In this document: one piece after another, positions 1-10,300 of the stretch
Numbering within the stretch: position 1 is the first letter of the stretch
Layout: the number at the start of each line of letters is the position of its first letter
Translations under genes and position numbers: made by a program
The notes under the pieces: generated by a model
Told to the model about the DNA's origin: nothing
Seen by the model: the letters and a program-made list of their open reading frames with translations, nothing else
Database searches by the model: none
NCBI GenBank assembly: GCA_028565635.1
Contig: JAOXYB010023480.1
Location: 1 to 16,525 of the forward strand
Length of the DNA stretch: 16,525 bases
From: Phoronis ovalis
Lineage: Eukaryota; Phoronida; Phoronidae
Direction: 5' to 3'

Positions 1-193
1 TAAAAATATGAAAAAGTTATTGAAGTAGTTTTTTACCCAGAAAAATAAATATCAAATGATCCCTAACTTTTTTTGCACCGTATATAAACAAAATAATTTT
101 GTATGGAGAGTCAGGACCGTAAGTGTCTATGTAATAAATAGAAACTAGCAAAAGTTCTTGTATTATGAAACAAAGCTTTCGTAAACCTTATTT

Positions 194-320
194 TTAATAT
201 AATACAACCCCGGGAATAAAACGCGACGGATTATTAGCATGGAAATAAGCAGACAGCGTCATCTGGTGGAACACATTTGTATCACACCCGTCAGTGAATA
301 TGGTGGAGCCTGAGACATAG
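194..320 (-). CDS. Candidate terminal exon of the unrecognised divergent gene
   Basis: On the reverse strand an acceptor CAAGTTTTTAG precedes base 320. Taking its first base C to complete the TA left by the 2385-2530 exon gives TAC. The frame then runs YVSGSTIFTDGCDTN to IPGVVLY and a TAA at 196-194, 41 further residues. The joined product would have 90 residues, across a 2,064-nt intron. No clear AATAAA follows within the window. Alternatively the frame from an ATG at 412 is a chance 72-codon ORF. No family is recognised. Confidence 0.25.
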
Positions 321-497
321 CTAAAAACTTGAAAGGGATGGTCAGCAAGCCTTTTATAGCGATGGTGGCTCAATTTTATGATAAGAATGTAACTGTTAAA
401 CAGTTTTGACACAACGAAAAAAAGATATTATGGAAACACGACGTTCTTTAGGCCCCAGGTTTAATCTCCTGGTAGGGTGTCGAGCCCCAGATAAAAA

Positions 498-676
498 ACT
501 CATACGATAGTAAAAATTGCTTTCGAAAAATACACCCCTTTTTTTCTTGCGAAAACCATATCTCATGATAAAAAACCTCGAAAAGTACACCTCATAGTAA
601 AACAATGCTGGCAGTGTGCACCTCATGGTAAAACATCTTGGAATGTACATCCTTTGGAAAACGCTGCTATTTACAT
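498..676. repeat. Degenerate minisatellite, unit about 30 bp
   Basis: About five copies of a unit like CTCATGGTAAAACATCTTGG followed by AATGTACAC are seen, for example at 560-590, 591-621 and 622-650. Similar pieces (CCCATGGCAAAAAC, CCCATGGTAAAACA) recur at 887-945, so the array once may have been longer. The repeat accounts for the periodic minus-strand frame at 396-650. Confidence 0.65.
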
Positions 677-1042
677 GTCACTAATAAATGAACTACTATA
701 TAGTATCTCTGCCATTTTGTAAACTGGAAAACACCTTAAACAGTATAATTGAAAAGGCAATAGTTATGCATAATAATACTAGCATGTATAAATGTTCATT
801 CTTATAAAAATAAACACAATTCCAACAAGCTATATATAATTGTAAAAATATATAACCCACAGTTAAAAAGACCTTTGAAAAATCACCCCATGGCAAAAAC
901 TGTCAAATATTAAAACATAAAAAGATATCCCATGGTAAAACAATTAGTTGAAAAAAGGGGGCGTGTGGGGCGGTACATGCATACAGTCACTTTGAATGAG
1001 ATACCCCGGGGTTTAAAGGGCGAGCTGGAGGTCTGCACCGGA

Positions 1043-1213
1043 AAACTGTTAAATAACTAAGAATTATCTCCCCTTTTTTGGGAAAACCCATCAAGGCAAA
1101 GGGGTGCCGGGCAGTTGTTAAATTAAGAATTATCATGAGCTCCCCCGAATTAAAAAAATAAAATAAGGTGGCAGTTGGAAAAGAGAATCGTTAAATTCAG
1201 AACTGTTTCATGT
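1043..1213 (+). repeat. Diverged direct repeats, about 30 bp each
   Basis: Copies at 1043-1073, 1112-1145 and 1187-1213 share a core like CTGTTAAATTAAGAATTATC. The first two are followed by C-rich runs (TCTCCCC, GCTCCCCC). Spacing is about 70 bp. They may be remains of an interspersed element. Confidence 0.5.
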
Positions 1214-2384
1214 TTTTTGTTTGCATGTAAGGAATAACTTTCTTTCACTATTTGTTCTTTGAACAATGAGAACTGTTGAATGCTCCTCAAAATGAATACA
1301 TCGTTATACATGAAAAAAAATTCCTATTATATCAAGTTATATGCTGGATAGTATAATTTTATTATTAAACTGCATAGCTAAACAGAAACAGAAAATAAAC
1401 AGCAAAAAAATATTCACCAGTTCCTGCTGAAATTTATTACGAATGCAATCAGCAAACTTATCCAGTCAGTGTAACGCAAATGTTCATGATGTTCAGGAAT
1501 TATTCGACCTTGCTCAGCCCGAAGATGATCATCGGGTAATAATTTCACTACATTTAGCATCTCTATTTACATTTCGCTCCAATCTTTTCTAGTACACAAA
1601 TGTTTGTGCACACTGTTTGTTTCTAAGCCATAAAATGAGTGTTTTTAGGGAAAAACTGACGGAGAGTCTTGCTTGCAGACTTGGTATAATAGGTTTCCAT
1701 CTCATATCGGTCATAACGGTGCTGTTTTTTGTGACTCTCAAACTTGTCTTTACATTTTTTTCTCTGTTCTTCCTGTCAAAAAAGTGTACACTTTTTTTAA
1801 CGATGGTTTGTTTGGCATCTACAATAAAATTTTAAAAAAAACAATTAAAAAGTACAATAAAATTAAAAAAAACACAATTAAAATACAGTAGGGGGAAGAT
1901 CTATTCCGCATATGTATAAAACGGACATATTGTGGCATTGATGTACTGTGATAATGGCACGGCTGGGGGGTAATTTTAGTACGAGAATAGATGGACCGCA
2001 CGTTGTAATCCCATAATTATACATGCAGCATTTATATATGAATAAAGCAAAGTGTCTTCTTCAATTTTACGACATAGCACACAATTCTAATAGAAACTTT
2101 AATTTGCCTCTTTTCTAAAACTGATAAAATATGCATCTATGAGAAAGTATTTTTGTACATCGCATATTGTTAATAAATAATGGCTATATATAGTATATTA
2201 TACTATATACACGTACATGTACTAGGCTTGTCTACTCCACTTTATAACTAGATCTAGTCATATTACAATGATTACAATATAAAAATATAATATATCACTC
2301 TTAATTCAGCGATAGCATAGTTAATTATTAGAAACCAACACAAATTTTTTTTGCAATAACACTTAGATAACATAATTTACTTAC

Positions 2385-2530
2385 TATTTCAACGTAACGC
2401 CTAACGACACAACTTCTTGAATCGACGACCAACTGATCACCGGGGCTATACTCCCAAAAAGTGGACGACTGTGGACAAATGAGTTTGCTGCGTTCTGCGC
2501 GCCGCCAAGCGACATATCACAAAATAACAT
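2385..2530 (-). CDS. Candidate first exon of an unrecognised divergent gene
   Basis: The reverse strand is open from the ATG at 2530 (or a second ATG at 2515) to 2385, where AAATA|GTAAGT gives a consensus donor at 2384. The 48 complete codons encode a start MLFCDMSLGGAQNA and an end VVSLGVTLK, leaving two bases (TA). The segment is CpG-rich in an AT-rich flank, as expected at a 5' end. It joins in phase to an open exon at 320-194. I do not recognise the protein. A plus-strand frame (ATG at 2480) also exists here, so coding is not proved. Confidence 0.3.
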
Positions 2531-2640
2531 CGTGTGGTTAGCCGAAAGGACCGATTTGACCACCTAACAATGGTGCCCGGGGAGGGCACTTATGGTGTAT
2601 ATAAAGTTTAGCTCGCCCTTTAAGCCTTTCTCCCAGGCCA
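2393..2640. promoter_or_regulatory. CpG-rich island with TATA-like box
   Basis: About 15 CpG dinucleotides occur between 2393 and 2552, while the flanking DNA has very few. TATATAAAG lies at 2598-2606 on the plus strand, and GTGCCC/GGGCAC forms a 6-bp hairpin at 2573-2589. The position, about 600 bp from the candidate TTLL7 promoter, would suit a shared divergent control region. Function is inferred. Confidence 0.3.
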
Positions 2641-3089
2641 GGAAAATACACAAAACCCCAATTCGCAAGAGCCTCTAGGCTATCATATGACAAGTATATA
2701 ATTTCTTCTTCTTTTAATATTGTTATCGTTTTGATGCGTAGTATACCCTTGTGGTATACAATATGCTTTATGACATGTGTTCCCCAAGACCGTCTGAAGA
2801 TCCTACTTGACCAAGGCCCAGATCCAGTGGGGCCTTTGCCAACTGCTACAACATAAGGACAGTGGGGACCTCAAGCGGAGGTCGTTGGAAGCTGCTTGAC
2901 AAACCGTAGCAACTCGGAATGAAATGAAATACATTATCTTTAATTACTGTTTTGTGTGTAGAAGGCTTACTACGGACTTACGTATAACTATCGTACACTA
3001 ATTGCGCTTACGCAATCAAACTTCAGAAATACAGGTAATCACAATGAGGGAGACCTATTTATATTGATTTAAGAGACTTGTTGTTAGGT
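2641..3089. other. Intergenic, with a GC-richer hairpin segment
   Basis: No coding sequence is recognised. The GC-richer stretch 2780-2915 has AAGGCCC (2813-2819) and GGGCCTT (2830-2836) as arms of a hairpin. It could be an old SINE-like piece. Confidence 0.4.
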
Positions 3090-3224
3090 TACGTGTGTGT
3101 GTCACGTGGTATGTAAATCAAATATGGCGTCAAAGTTTGGTTTGAAGTTGTGAAGCAACTGGTTTGAATTTGTTGTCATCTATTTTCAGCATGATTTAAT
3201 TGTAACACAGTTGAAACTTTATAG
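3090..3224 (+). promoter_or_regulatory. Candidate TTLL7 promoter and first noncoding exon
   Basis: The segment contains an E-box CACGTG at 3103-3108 and an ATGGCG at 3124 preceded by CAAAT, which resembles a YY1 site of the kind found near animal transcription starts. A good donor, ATAG|GTGAGC, lies at 3225. With the acceptor at 4184 it would make a 960-nt leader intron. The ATG at 3124 opens a frame of only nine codons, so it is not a protein start. No start site can be fixed from sequence alone. Confidence 0.3.
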
Positions 3225-4184
3225 GTGAGCAGTAATTATTTGTTGTGAAATATGTTAATTTTATATTAATGTGTGCCTAGCATATCAATAAGAAGCTTTT
3301 AAAAGGTTAAAAGTAACTTTTAACCTTCCAATTCTAGTAATCCAAAACACAATTCACAAATGTGTAGGAATGTTGATATCCCGGGTTGACACACTGATCT
3401 ATGAAATTGATCTAGAAGCTCAATCGTGCAAAACTTGCAAGAAAATCTGCGAACAGAAGCACCGTGGTTGATTAATTTGAAAGTATACTTTGTGGGAAGC
3501 ACTCACTATTAAACATCCTGGAATTAATTCTATTCCACTCTGTTTCAAATTGCTGTTTGTCACATTCAGTTCGCATAACCTCTACCCACAACACTATGCA
3601 TGTTTTTTGTAAAGTTGCAGAAAAGTTATAATTCAAAGAAGAAAAAATTCTGGAATTGTAGGAAGGGCAAGTCATAAAAAACTAACATCACAGATAATAA
3701 TAATAAAAATAACTAGTACCACAGCAAGGAGCGGAATTCGTTTAGTATCTCTATGGTGTGATAGTTTCTGAATGTATACAGTGTCAGTGAACTAGGATAT
3801 ATAAAACTCTTCAATTCGTATAATCTGTTTGAATTTAATTTGTTTGAAACCAGTAATTCAATATAAATTTATGTTAGTACAAATGTGCAGGTTTTATATT
3901 CTCGTATATATCCAGGCATGTGATAGTGTCGAGTGCGTGAGAGTATCTCAGTCAATCTCAATAAGAATGTGCAATATATATTGATCATCATAATTGGCTC
4001 TTAAAAAATTGGTTTCCACAGTAGCCAAAACTTAACACAAGTACATTTATCTGCATTTTTAGCCCATGTTGAGGAAGCTCTGTTTAAATACTTTCACTAT
4101 CCCATGGAACCATGTTCACGTATGCATGTAAATGGGAAAAAATGTTTTCAAGTTATGTAATATTCGTGTTTTTTTTTCTTTCAG
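3225..4184 (+). other. Probable TTLL7 leader intron
   Basis: Runs from GTGAGC at 3225 to TTTCAG at 4184 if the upstream exon is real. It holds a 25-bp palindrome at 3303-3327 and two overlapping minus-strand frames (3320-3502 and 3472-3675). The first of these encodes spaced Cys and His residues. No gene is recognised. Confidence 0.4.
3303..3327. repeat. 25-bp palindrome with 12-bp arms
   Basis: The arms AAGGTTAAAAGT and ACTTTTAACCTT are perfect reverse complements separated by a single A. Confidence 0.9.
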
Positions 4185-4261
4185 CAATACTATAGACCAT
4201 ATTTTTATACATTTACATGTAATGAAGTTACACATATGTAGTCTACATATAAATCTACAAA
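4185..4261 (+). other. TTLL7: Probable 5' untranslated part of TTLL7 exon 1
   Basis: A strong acceptor (about a dozen pyrimidines, then TTTCAG) ends at 4184, so the mature leader probably resumes at 4185. This 77-nt stretch holds three upstream ATGs. ATG-TAA at 4217 and ATG-TAG at 4236 are start-stop pairs. An ATG at 4222 opens a 25-residue frame that ends at 4299 and overlaps the main start out of frame. Confidence 0.5.
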
Positions 4262-4352
4262 ATGCCATCGGCAAACTCTCCACTGCAAGGAGGAAATAAT
4301 GCATTAGGAATGTCTGGAAGATTTTCCAGTAGCTTAGGTTCATTAGAAAGAG
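4262..4352 (+). CDS. TTLL7: TTLL7 coding exon 1 (residues 1-30)
   Basis: The exon starts MPSANSPLQGG and is rich in Ser, Gly and Asn. An in-frame TAA at 4250-4252 rules out extension further upstream within this exon. The donor is AG|GTAAGG at 4353 and the exon ends in phase 1. Only the first three residues resemble human TTLL7, so the assignment rests on the strong donor, the in-frame stop and the phase fit to exon 2. Confidence 0.8.
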
Positions 4353-7300
4353 GTAAGGCTACTGTGAATGAAAAAAACTAATTGTTTTTGGATATCACGA
4401 TGGCTAAATAAAGTGCTCACCTTGAAATGTGTATGTAAAAAGTATCCTTGTTAATTGAAATTAAATTATATTTTTAAATCATTCTAATCAGCTTTCCAGA
4501 TAGAGTTTATATTCACTGGAGGATATTCGGATAAATATTATATTTTTTATATCATTTACTTCCATATAAAATTTGTAATTTCAGAATTATCTTATTTTTG
4601 GTTAAACAACTATTAAATTATTACAAATTTAGTATTGAACTGTATATAACTGCCACAACGTTTGAGATATTTTAAAACTTTAAAATAACCAAGCAGTAGC
4701 CTAAAAAAATTCTAAATGGTAAGAGACTCAAGACACTGCAATCGTTAAATAAGTCTGTATATATGTTTGCATCCCTCTAGTTTTTTCATGAAGTAGAAAA
4801 AGATTAAATCTCATAGTTGTTATAATTAATAATCATATTAAAGAATGATGTACCATATCTAGTAACCATTTCATGTGTGATATGTAGTATTTTCATTACA
4901 GGTCAGATAAATCAATAAAAGTATAAACATTTATGATATATAAATTTGATAAAAATAACTTTTTTGCTTCATTATCTTCTATCATGACAACAGTGTAATT
5001 GTGCAAAAACGAGAAATTGGTTGTCATGTACTGTCTTAGAAATTCATTATATATTGATCGTTTGCAAGGAATCTGATGTATATTACTACAATTCATTAAT
5101 TCATTAACAATATCTAACTTACAAAAATAGTGTACAAGCTGACATATTAGTTCTAATTGATGAGGGTCTCAGTTCTTGCCTGATTCTTGATACTTTCCTA
5201 GGCAAAATGCTCATAGCAACTCTTGATTGGTTAACGGCTAATATTTTAGTTGAGAAGGTACGGAACACTAACGGATGGATTTATTCAGGCTGGATAAAAT
5301 GGATGCCTCGATTTGAAAGTTAAAATTGCTATAGAAGAAGAAATTATTGCAACTAATATACCACAAAGATAGTAATGCAATAAGTTAATTTCTGCTTGAG
5401 TAATATAATAAATGTTTTTAATAATTTATATACTTAGAAACAATAGTCCTATCAGTGTTTTTTTTTGTTATTGTGCATAATAAATAAAAAAGCTTGTTAA
5501 ATCAATGATATGTTCATTGTGTATCAGTGTAGACTATTGACATGTTTACTTTCTGCCAATAGTTATTGTTTTATATCTTTGCTATTGATCATTTGCTAAT
5601 ACATTTTTATTAATTTTATTAAAGTCCAAGGATGTCAAGGTGTTGTCATTGGAGCTTCCATTGAGAAGCTTTTTAATAAGTTGGCAAAAATAATAAATGT
5701 TCTAGAACTACTAGAAATAAAACTAAAATCGGGGAAAATTACGCCATTGATATGGGACCAGTTTATTTACTTAAAAGCTTTTACAGTCTGAAGTGTTATT
5801 CTGCTGAAAGTGAGGTTTATTTGCTTAATATTTGGTATAGAAATAATATGGTTATATATTAAAATTGTTTTGAAAATTTAATTTTTCATTATTATTTTTA
5901 GTAACAAAAATTATTTTTTATTCATGATAGCTATTAATAACAAAAATGACTTTAAATCATTTAGAAAGATTAAATAAAGGAAATTGATTTAGCAAAGTTT
6001 TCGTTCTATTTTAATAGATACATGCTGACAACATTAACTTGGAGTTTTTTGTTATTTTCAGTAAATGTTATAAAATTAAGTCATGAAAATATTTTTTTAG
6101 ATACATTATCACATTCCATGAATAGTCAGATGTATGCAAGTGGTATATTAAGTCCTGCACTACGCCGACCACCTGATGGGTTTCATCCCTCTATGTTAAC
6201 TGCCGATCCTGATGAAGACAGGAATTCACGAGAAGCTGTTTTGCCTCGAAAGAAAAAGAAAAAGAAAAATCCAGTGACTGCTAATTTAAGTGGGACTCGA
6301 TATGAAATTGGTGGGTGTTGTAGCTCAATTTTGATCATAATCTTCCCAGCATGGTATACATGATTACGATTGTTTGATTCATAGAAAGGAAATTTAACAA
6401 AAGAAGAATCAGTTTTGGACAAAGTTGTGAGAAAATGTTTGGAAATTCTATAAACTATATTTTTCTAGATATTTGTCATAATGCTTACTTACATATTTTC
6501 GAAATAATTTTGTAATATTTCTTGTTTTATTTGCAGTTCGTACTATTGCCGAGAAACTTGGTTTTATTGTTGGCAAAGATGAGGATTATAATTGGTAAGC
6601 AACAAATTTTACAACTGCATTTTATTACTAGCAGTGACACATACTTATTGCACTAGTAAATGTATTAGTATTATCTTTCTTATGTTGTACCAAGGAAACT
6701 GGTCTGGGGGATCATTGCTCATTTTCTATCATGAATAGCTACATTGTAGCTATAGGGTTTTTACTGTTTACCAGCAGTTTATGTATCCCAAGGTTACTCT
6801 TAACCTAAGATGACCTAACATATCATTATCTGTTGCATTATGTTTACTTAGTGTGACAAGTGCTATGAAGACATAAGTATTTCATGTCAGGTCATGTAGA
6901 GGTGACTCAGTGTAAATCTCTTGAAGCATAAATGCAACCAAAAATGATTTGTCCATCATACACAAAATATTTAAGGTGCCTAGTCCTTACTAGTTACATA
7001 ATCATGTGCAAGACAAGTAAAGTAATTTTTCATAGTCCTTATATCAGTACCTTTCCAAAAAGTATACTTTTATTAGTCTGACTTTTCATTTAACTACTCA
7101 AGGTTAACGCCAAAGTATGATCGAGGGCTATAGCGGGGCTTTCGCGAGCAGCTGTTAAGTACGAGCAGCGTGGCAGCCATTTTTTTTCTTCTAATTTTGT
7201 TAACTATTTTTCTTTTGTTGACATTTTTTTTGCTTGTCGATTTTTTTGGCAACCATTTTTTTTTTTCTTGATAAGTGCGAGCAGCAAGCATTGCCGATTT

Positions 7301-10300
7301 TTAAGTGCGAGCATTTCACCTTGGGGTACCCCTACCCCCTTCAAGTATAACGAGTGAATAAATTACCCGAAGATAAATAAGATCCACTCTTAGCAGAAAT
7401 TGTGTGATTTACTAGGGGAGTGGAAAATCAAATAATTTTTAATGCATCACCTTGAAGTGCATTTAATGAATATAATGGTTTCCCTGTATACATAAAATGT
7501 ACTATACCACAGAACAGACTTCTTATTAGAACATTATCAGTATAAAAATAGTACTGTCACAACAAAACAATATCATAACCTGTTAGTGTTATTTCTTGAG
7601 TACATCTTTAAGCTTTTGATTTGTGAATTTTATTTCTTTTATTCTACAAATTTTAGTTTTCTATGGACAATATATAGTGTGCAGTTGGTTGAGATGGATT
7701 TTTTTCAGAAAATATTAATTTATATTTTATGTTACAGTTATTTGTTGTGGAATGATTCCTTTGTGTCAACGGACAGAATAACTGAACTGAAACCATTTCA
7801 AAGAATAAATCATTTTCCGGGCATGGGTGAAATATGTCGTAAAGACTGTCTAGCTAGAAATATGGCAAAGTAAGTGTTAACTTAAAATATACTATTAAAG
7901 TCTTACTGATTTTTCCAATCTAAGATGTTTTATTTCAATTTTTTATTTTTAAATATTTAAAATTAATAATAGTACCAGAAATATTTGTATTAATCAGTAT
8001 CCCAAAGAAGCTGACAACCTAAGTTTGTATAATTATAGTAGACAACGAAAAGCATCCTGTTTTTTGTGTCAACCTATATAATACGAATTTCAACATGCAT
8101 TGTAAGGATGTATGGCACATTTAAAAATGGAAGCTTAAAACCTTCATGTCATTAAGCAGCTAAACTTCCATTTCCTAGAATGGCTAAGGTCCGTCCAGAA
8201 GATTATGGATTCGTACCAAGAACATGGATTTTGCCTACAGAATATACAGCTTTCCAAAATTATGCCAAAGATTTGAAAAAAAAGAAGAAAACCAGGACAT
8301 TTATTGTGAAGCCTGCTAATGGGGCTATGGGAAATGGGTAAGGCTTGTTAGAGAATAGTCACAAGTTGTGTATTAATTGACTTAACATTACCGAAGGTGT
8401 GAGTGCTGAATAATAAAAAGCTGGAAAACTTTTGAAAATCCTTGAACAAATTTTGTTTGTGTACCTCTGCTCAGCAAATTGCATTTTGTAAATATTGTGT
8501 TATTGTAAATGTCCAAAGAACAAACATTAAAGATAATAAACCATTATCGGATATGTTATTTCTTATTTTCAGGATAGCCTTGTTTAGAAATGCAGAAAAA
8601 ATTCCCCCAAGCGATCACATGATAGTTCAGGAATATTTGGACAAACCGTTTCTCATAGAAGGATTCAAATGTGATTTACGGATTTATGTTTTGGTTACTT
8701 CATGTGACCCTCTGAGGATATTCTTATTTCATGATGGCCTGGTGAGACTCAGCACAGAAAAGTATGTTGCACCTCATGACGGAAATATAGTAAGTGTATA
8801 ACAAACTTTCTTTTCTTTGAGGAATGAGACTTTTTCAATTTTCTGCTTTTCACATAGGACAACAGTAACTACCAGTTCTTTTGTGACTTTAGGATGACAG
8901 AATGCAATGGAAGTTCATTTCCTAAGTATGCTCTATCCTGCATTTCACAAGATGGCAGAACTAGCCCTGATTATATCTGCTGCTACTTTATCCAAACAAT
9001 GTCTGATAGTTTCTATTGTTAGGTATATCAAAGTGGTAGTTAATGGTATATCAATACAGGTTTGCCAAAAAAAAACATAGTACTTAGTAGACAGACAAAT
9101 AAACTTCTTTCTGTATCTTTAACTGCTTGTATGCAAGGTGAAGTTTACATTGTCTATGCATAACCAAGACTTACCTGTTACAGGATACTTTATATATGCA
9201 CTTAACAAATTACTCAATTAACAAGCACAGTGAAACATATGAAAAAGGGACAAGTGTTGACACAGGAAGTAAAAGATCACTGAAATTTCTGAATGATTAT
9301 TTACGTAAACATGATTATGATGTGGCTTATCTATGGAAGAACATTTCTGACTTAATAATCAAGACATTGATAGTTGGTCAGCCCCACATTTTACACAGCT
9401 ACAGAATGTGTCGACCCGGAGCGCCACCTGGGAGTGATAGTGTATGCTTTGAGATTCTCGGATTTGATGTGATATTAGACAGGAAACTACGACCTTGGTT
9501 ACTAGAAGTAAGTATACTATTTTCTTCATAAAATTAATTTGTACTTAATTATTACTGACATCAGTGGTGGATTAAGGGATAATTAGCCCATTTACTACCA
9601 ATGATTGAGTTAGATTTAAAATAACACGTTTAATCATCTCTCCACAATAAAAAATGCATTCTTCATAAAATTCTAGCTGTGCCTCTGAATATTTCTGCCT
9701 TTATAAAGTAAAGTTAAACATTAGAAATCCTTTATTTTCAAAGAGTACATTGTTACACTTTGTGTGTTTAACTTAGCTTCAGTGTCTGCTTGAGAATGTT
9801 AACTTTCCACAAATAGATACAAGTGTCATCAATTCCTTTTTATTGTATTTCAATCACTTTCTACCATATTGTTATTTGGTGACATTACAATCAGAGAGTA
9901 GCTTGTGTTAGTTTGTGATAATACAGAGTAAAAATTTTATTTAAATTATGTTACAGATCAACAGGTCACCTAGTTTTGGAACCAATGAGCAAATTGACTT
10001 GGACATTAAGTCAGCATTATTAGAGGACACACTTCGACTTGTTAATATTAGGTATTAAGCTGTTATTACATGTCTCTTATTCATAAAGTGAAGTGTAAAT
10101 GCCTTATACTGTATGGAGAATATAAATAAGGATCAAATACAGGAAAGATAATAAAAACTTGAATGAAACGTAAATGTATTACTGTTTCCTGAATCCTTCC
10201 AATATGCCTCTGAGTGTGAAGTATCTAATTAATAAATAATATTTGGTCTTGCTCTCATGTACTGTAAACACATGTATATTAATACCTCCAAGTTAAAAGC

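Larger units (their letters stand above)
1..2384. other. Upstream flank, mostly noncoding
   Basis: AT-rich DNA with no recognised conserved gene. It holds the candidate minus-strand exon at 194-320, a degenerate tandem repeat (498-676), diverged direct repeats (1043-1213) and a short segment open in three frames (1411-1560). The frames at 1617-1891 are low-complexity and look like chance. Confidence 0.5.

Noticed and set aside
451-490. Possible tRNA-like segment with CCAGG/CCTGG hairpin
   Set aside because: Only one 5-bp stem is seen; there is no acceptor stem, anticodon arm or TTCRA box in place.
396-650. Minus-strand frame with repeated MRC and YYEVYF-like units
   Set aside because: The periodic peptide is explained by the noncoding 30-bp tandem repeat.
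1617-1891. Two overlapping plus-strand frames of 72 codons
   Set aside because: They are Phe/Leu or Lys-rich in AT-rich DNA, with no splice or family support.
6183-6422. Minus-strand frame of 79 codons
   Set aside because: It is antisense to TTLL7 exon 2; its phenylalanine run is the reverse of the lysine run.
7586-7737. Open frame with ATG ahead of exon 4
   Set aside because: Low-complexity Phe/Tyr/Leu-rich sequence ending at a clear TGTTACAG acceptor; exon 3 supplies the conserved upstream residues.
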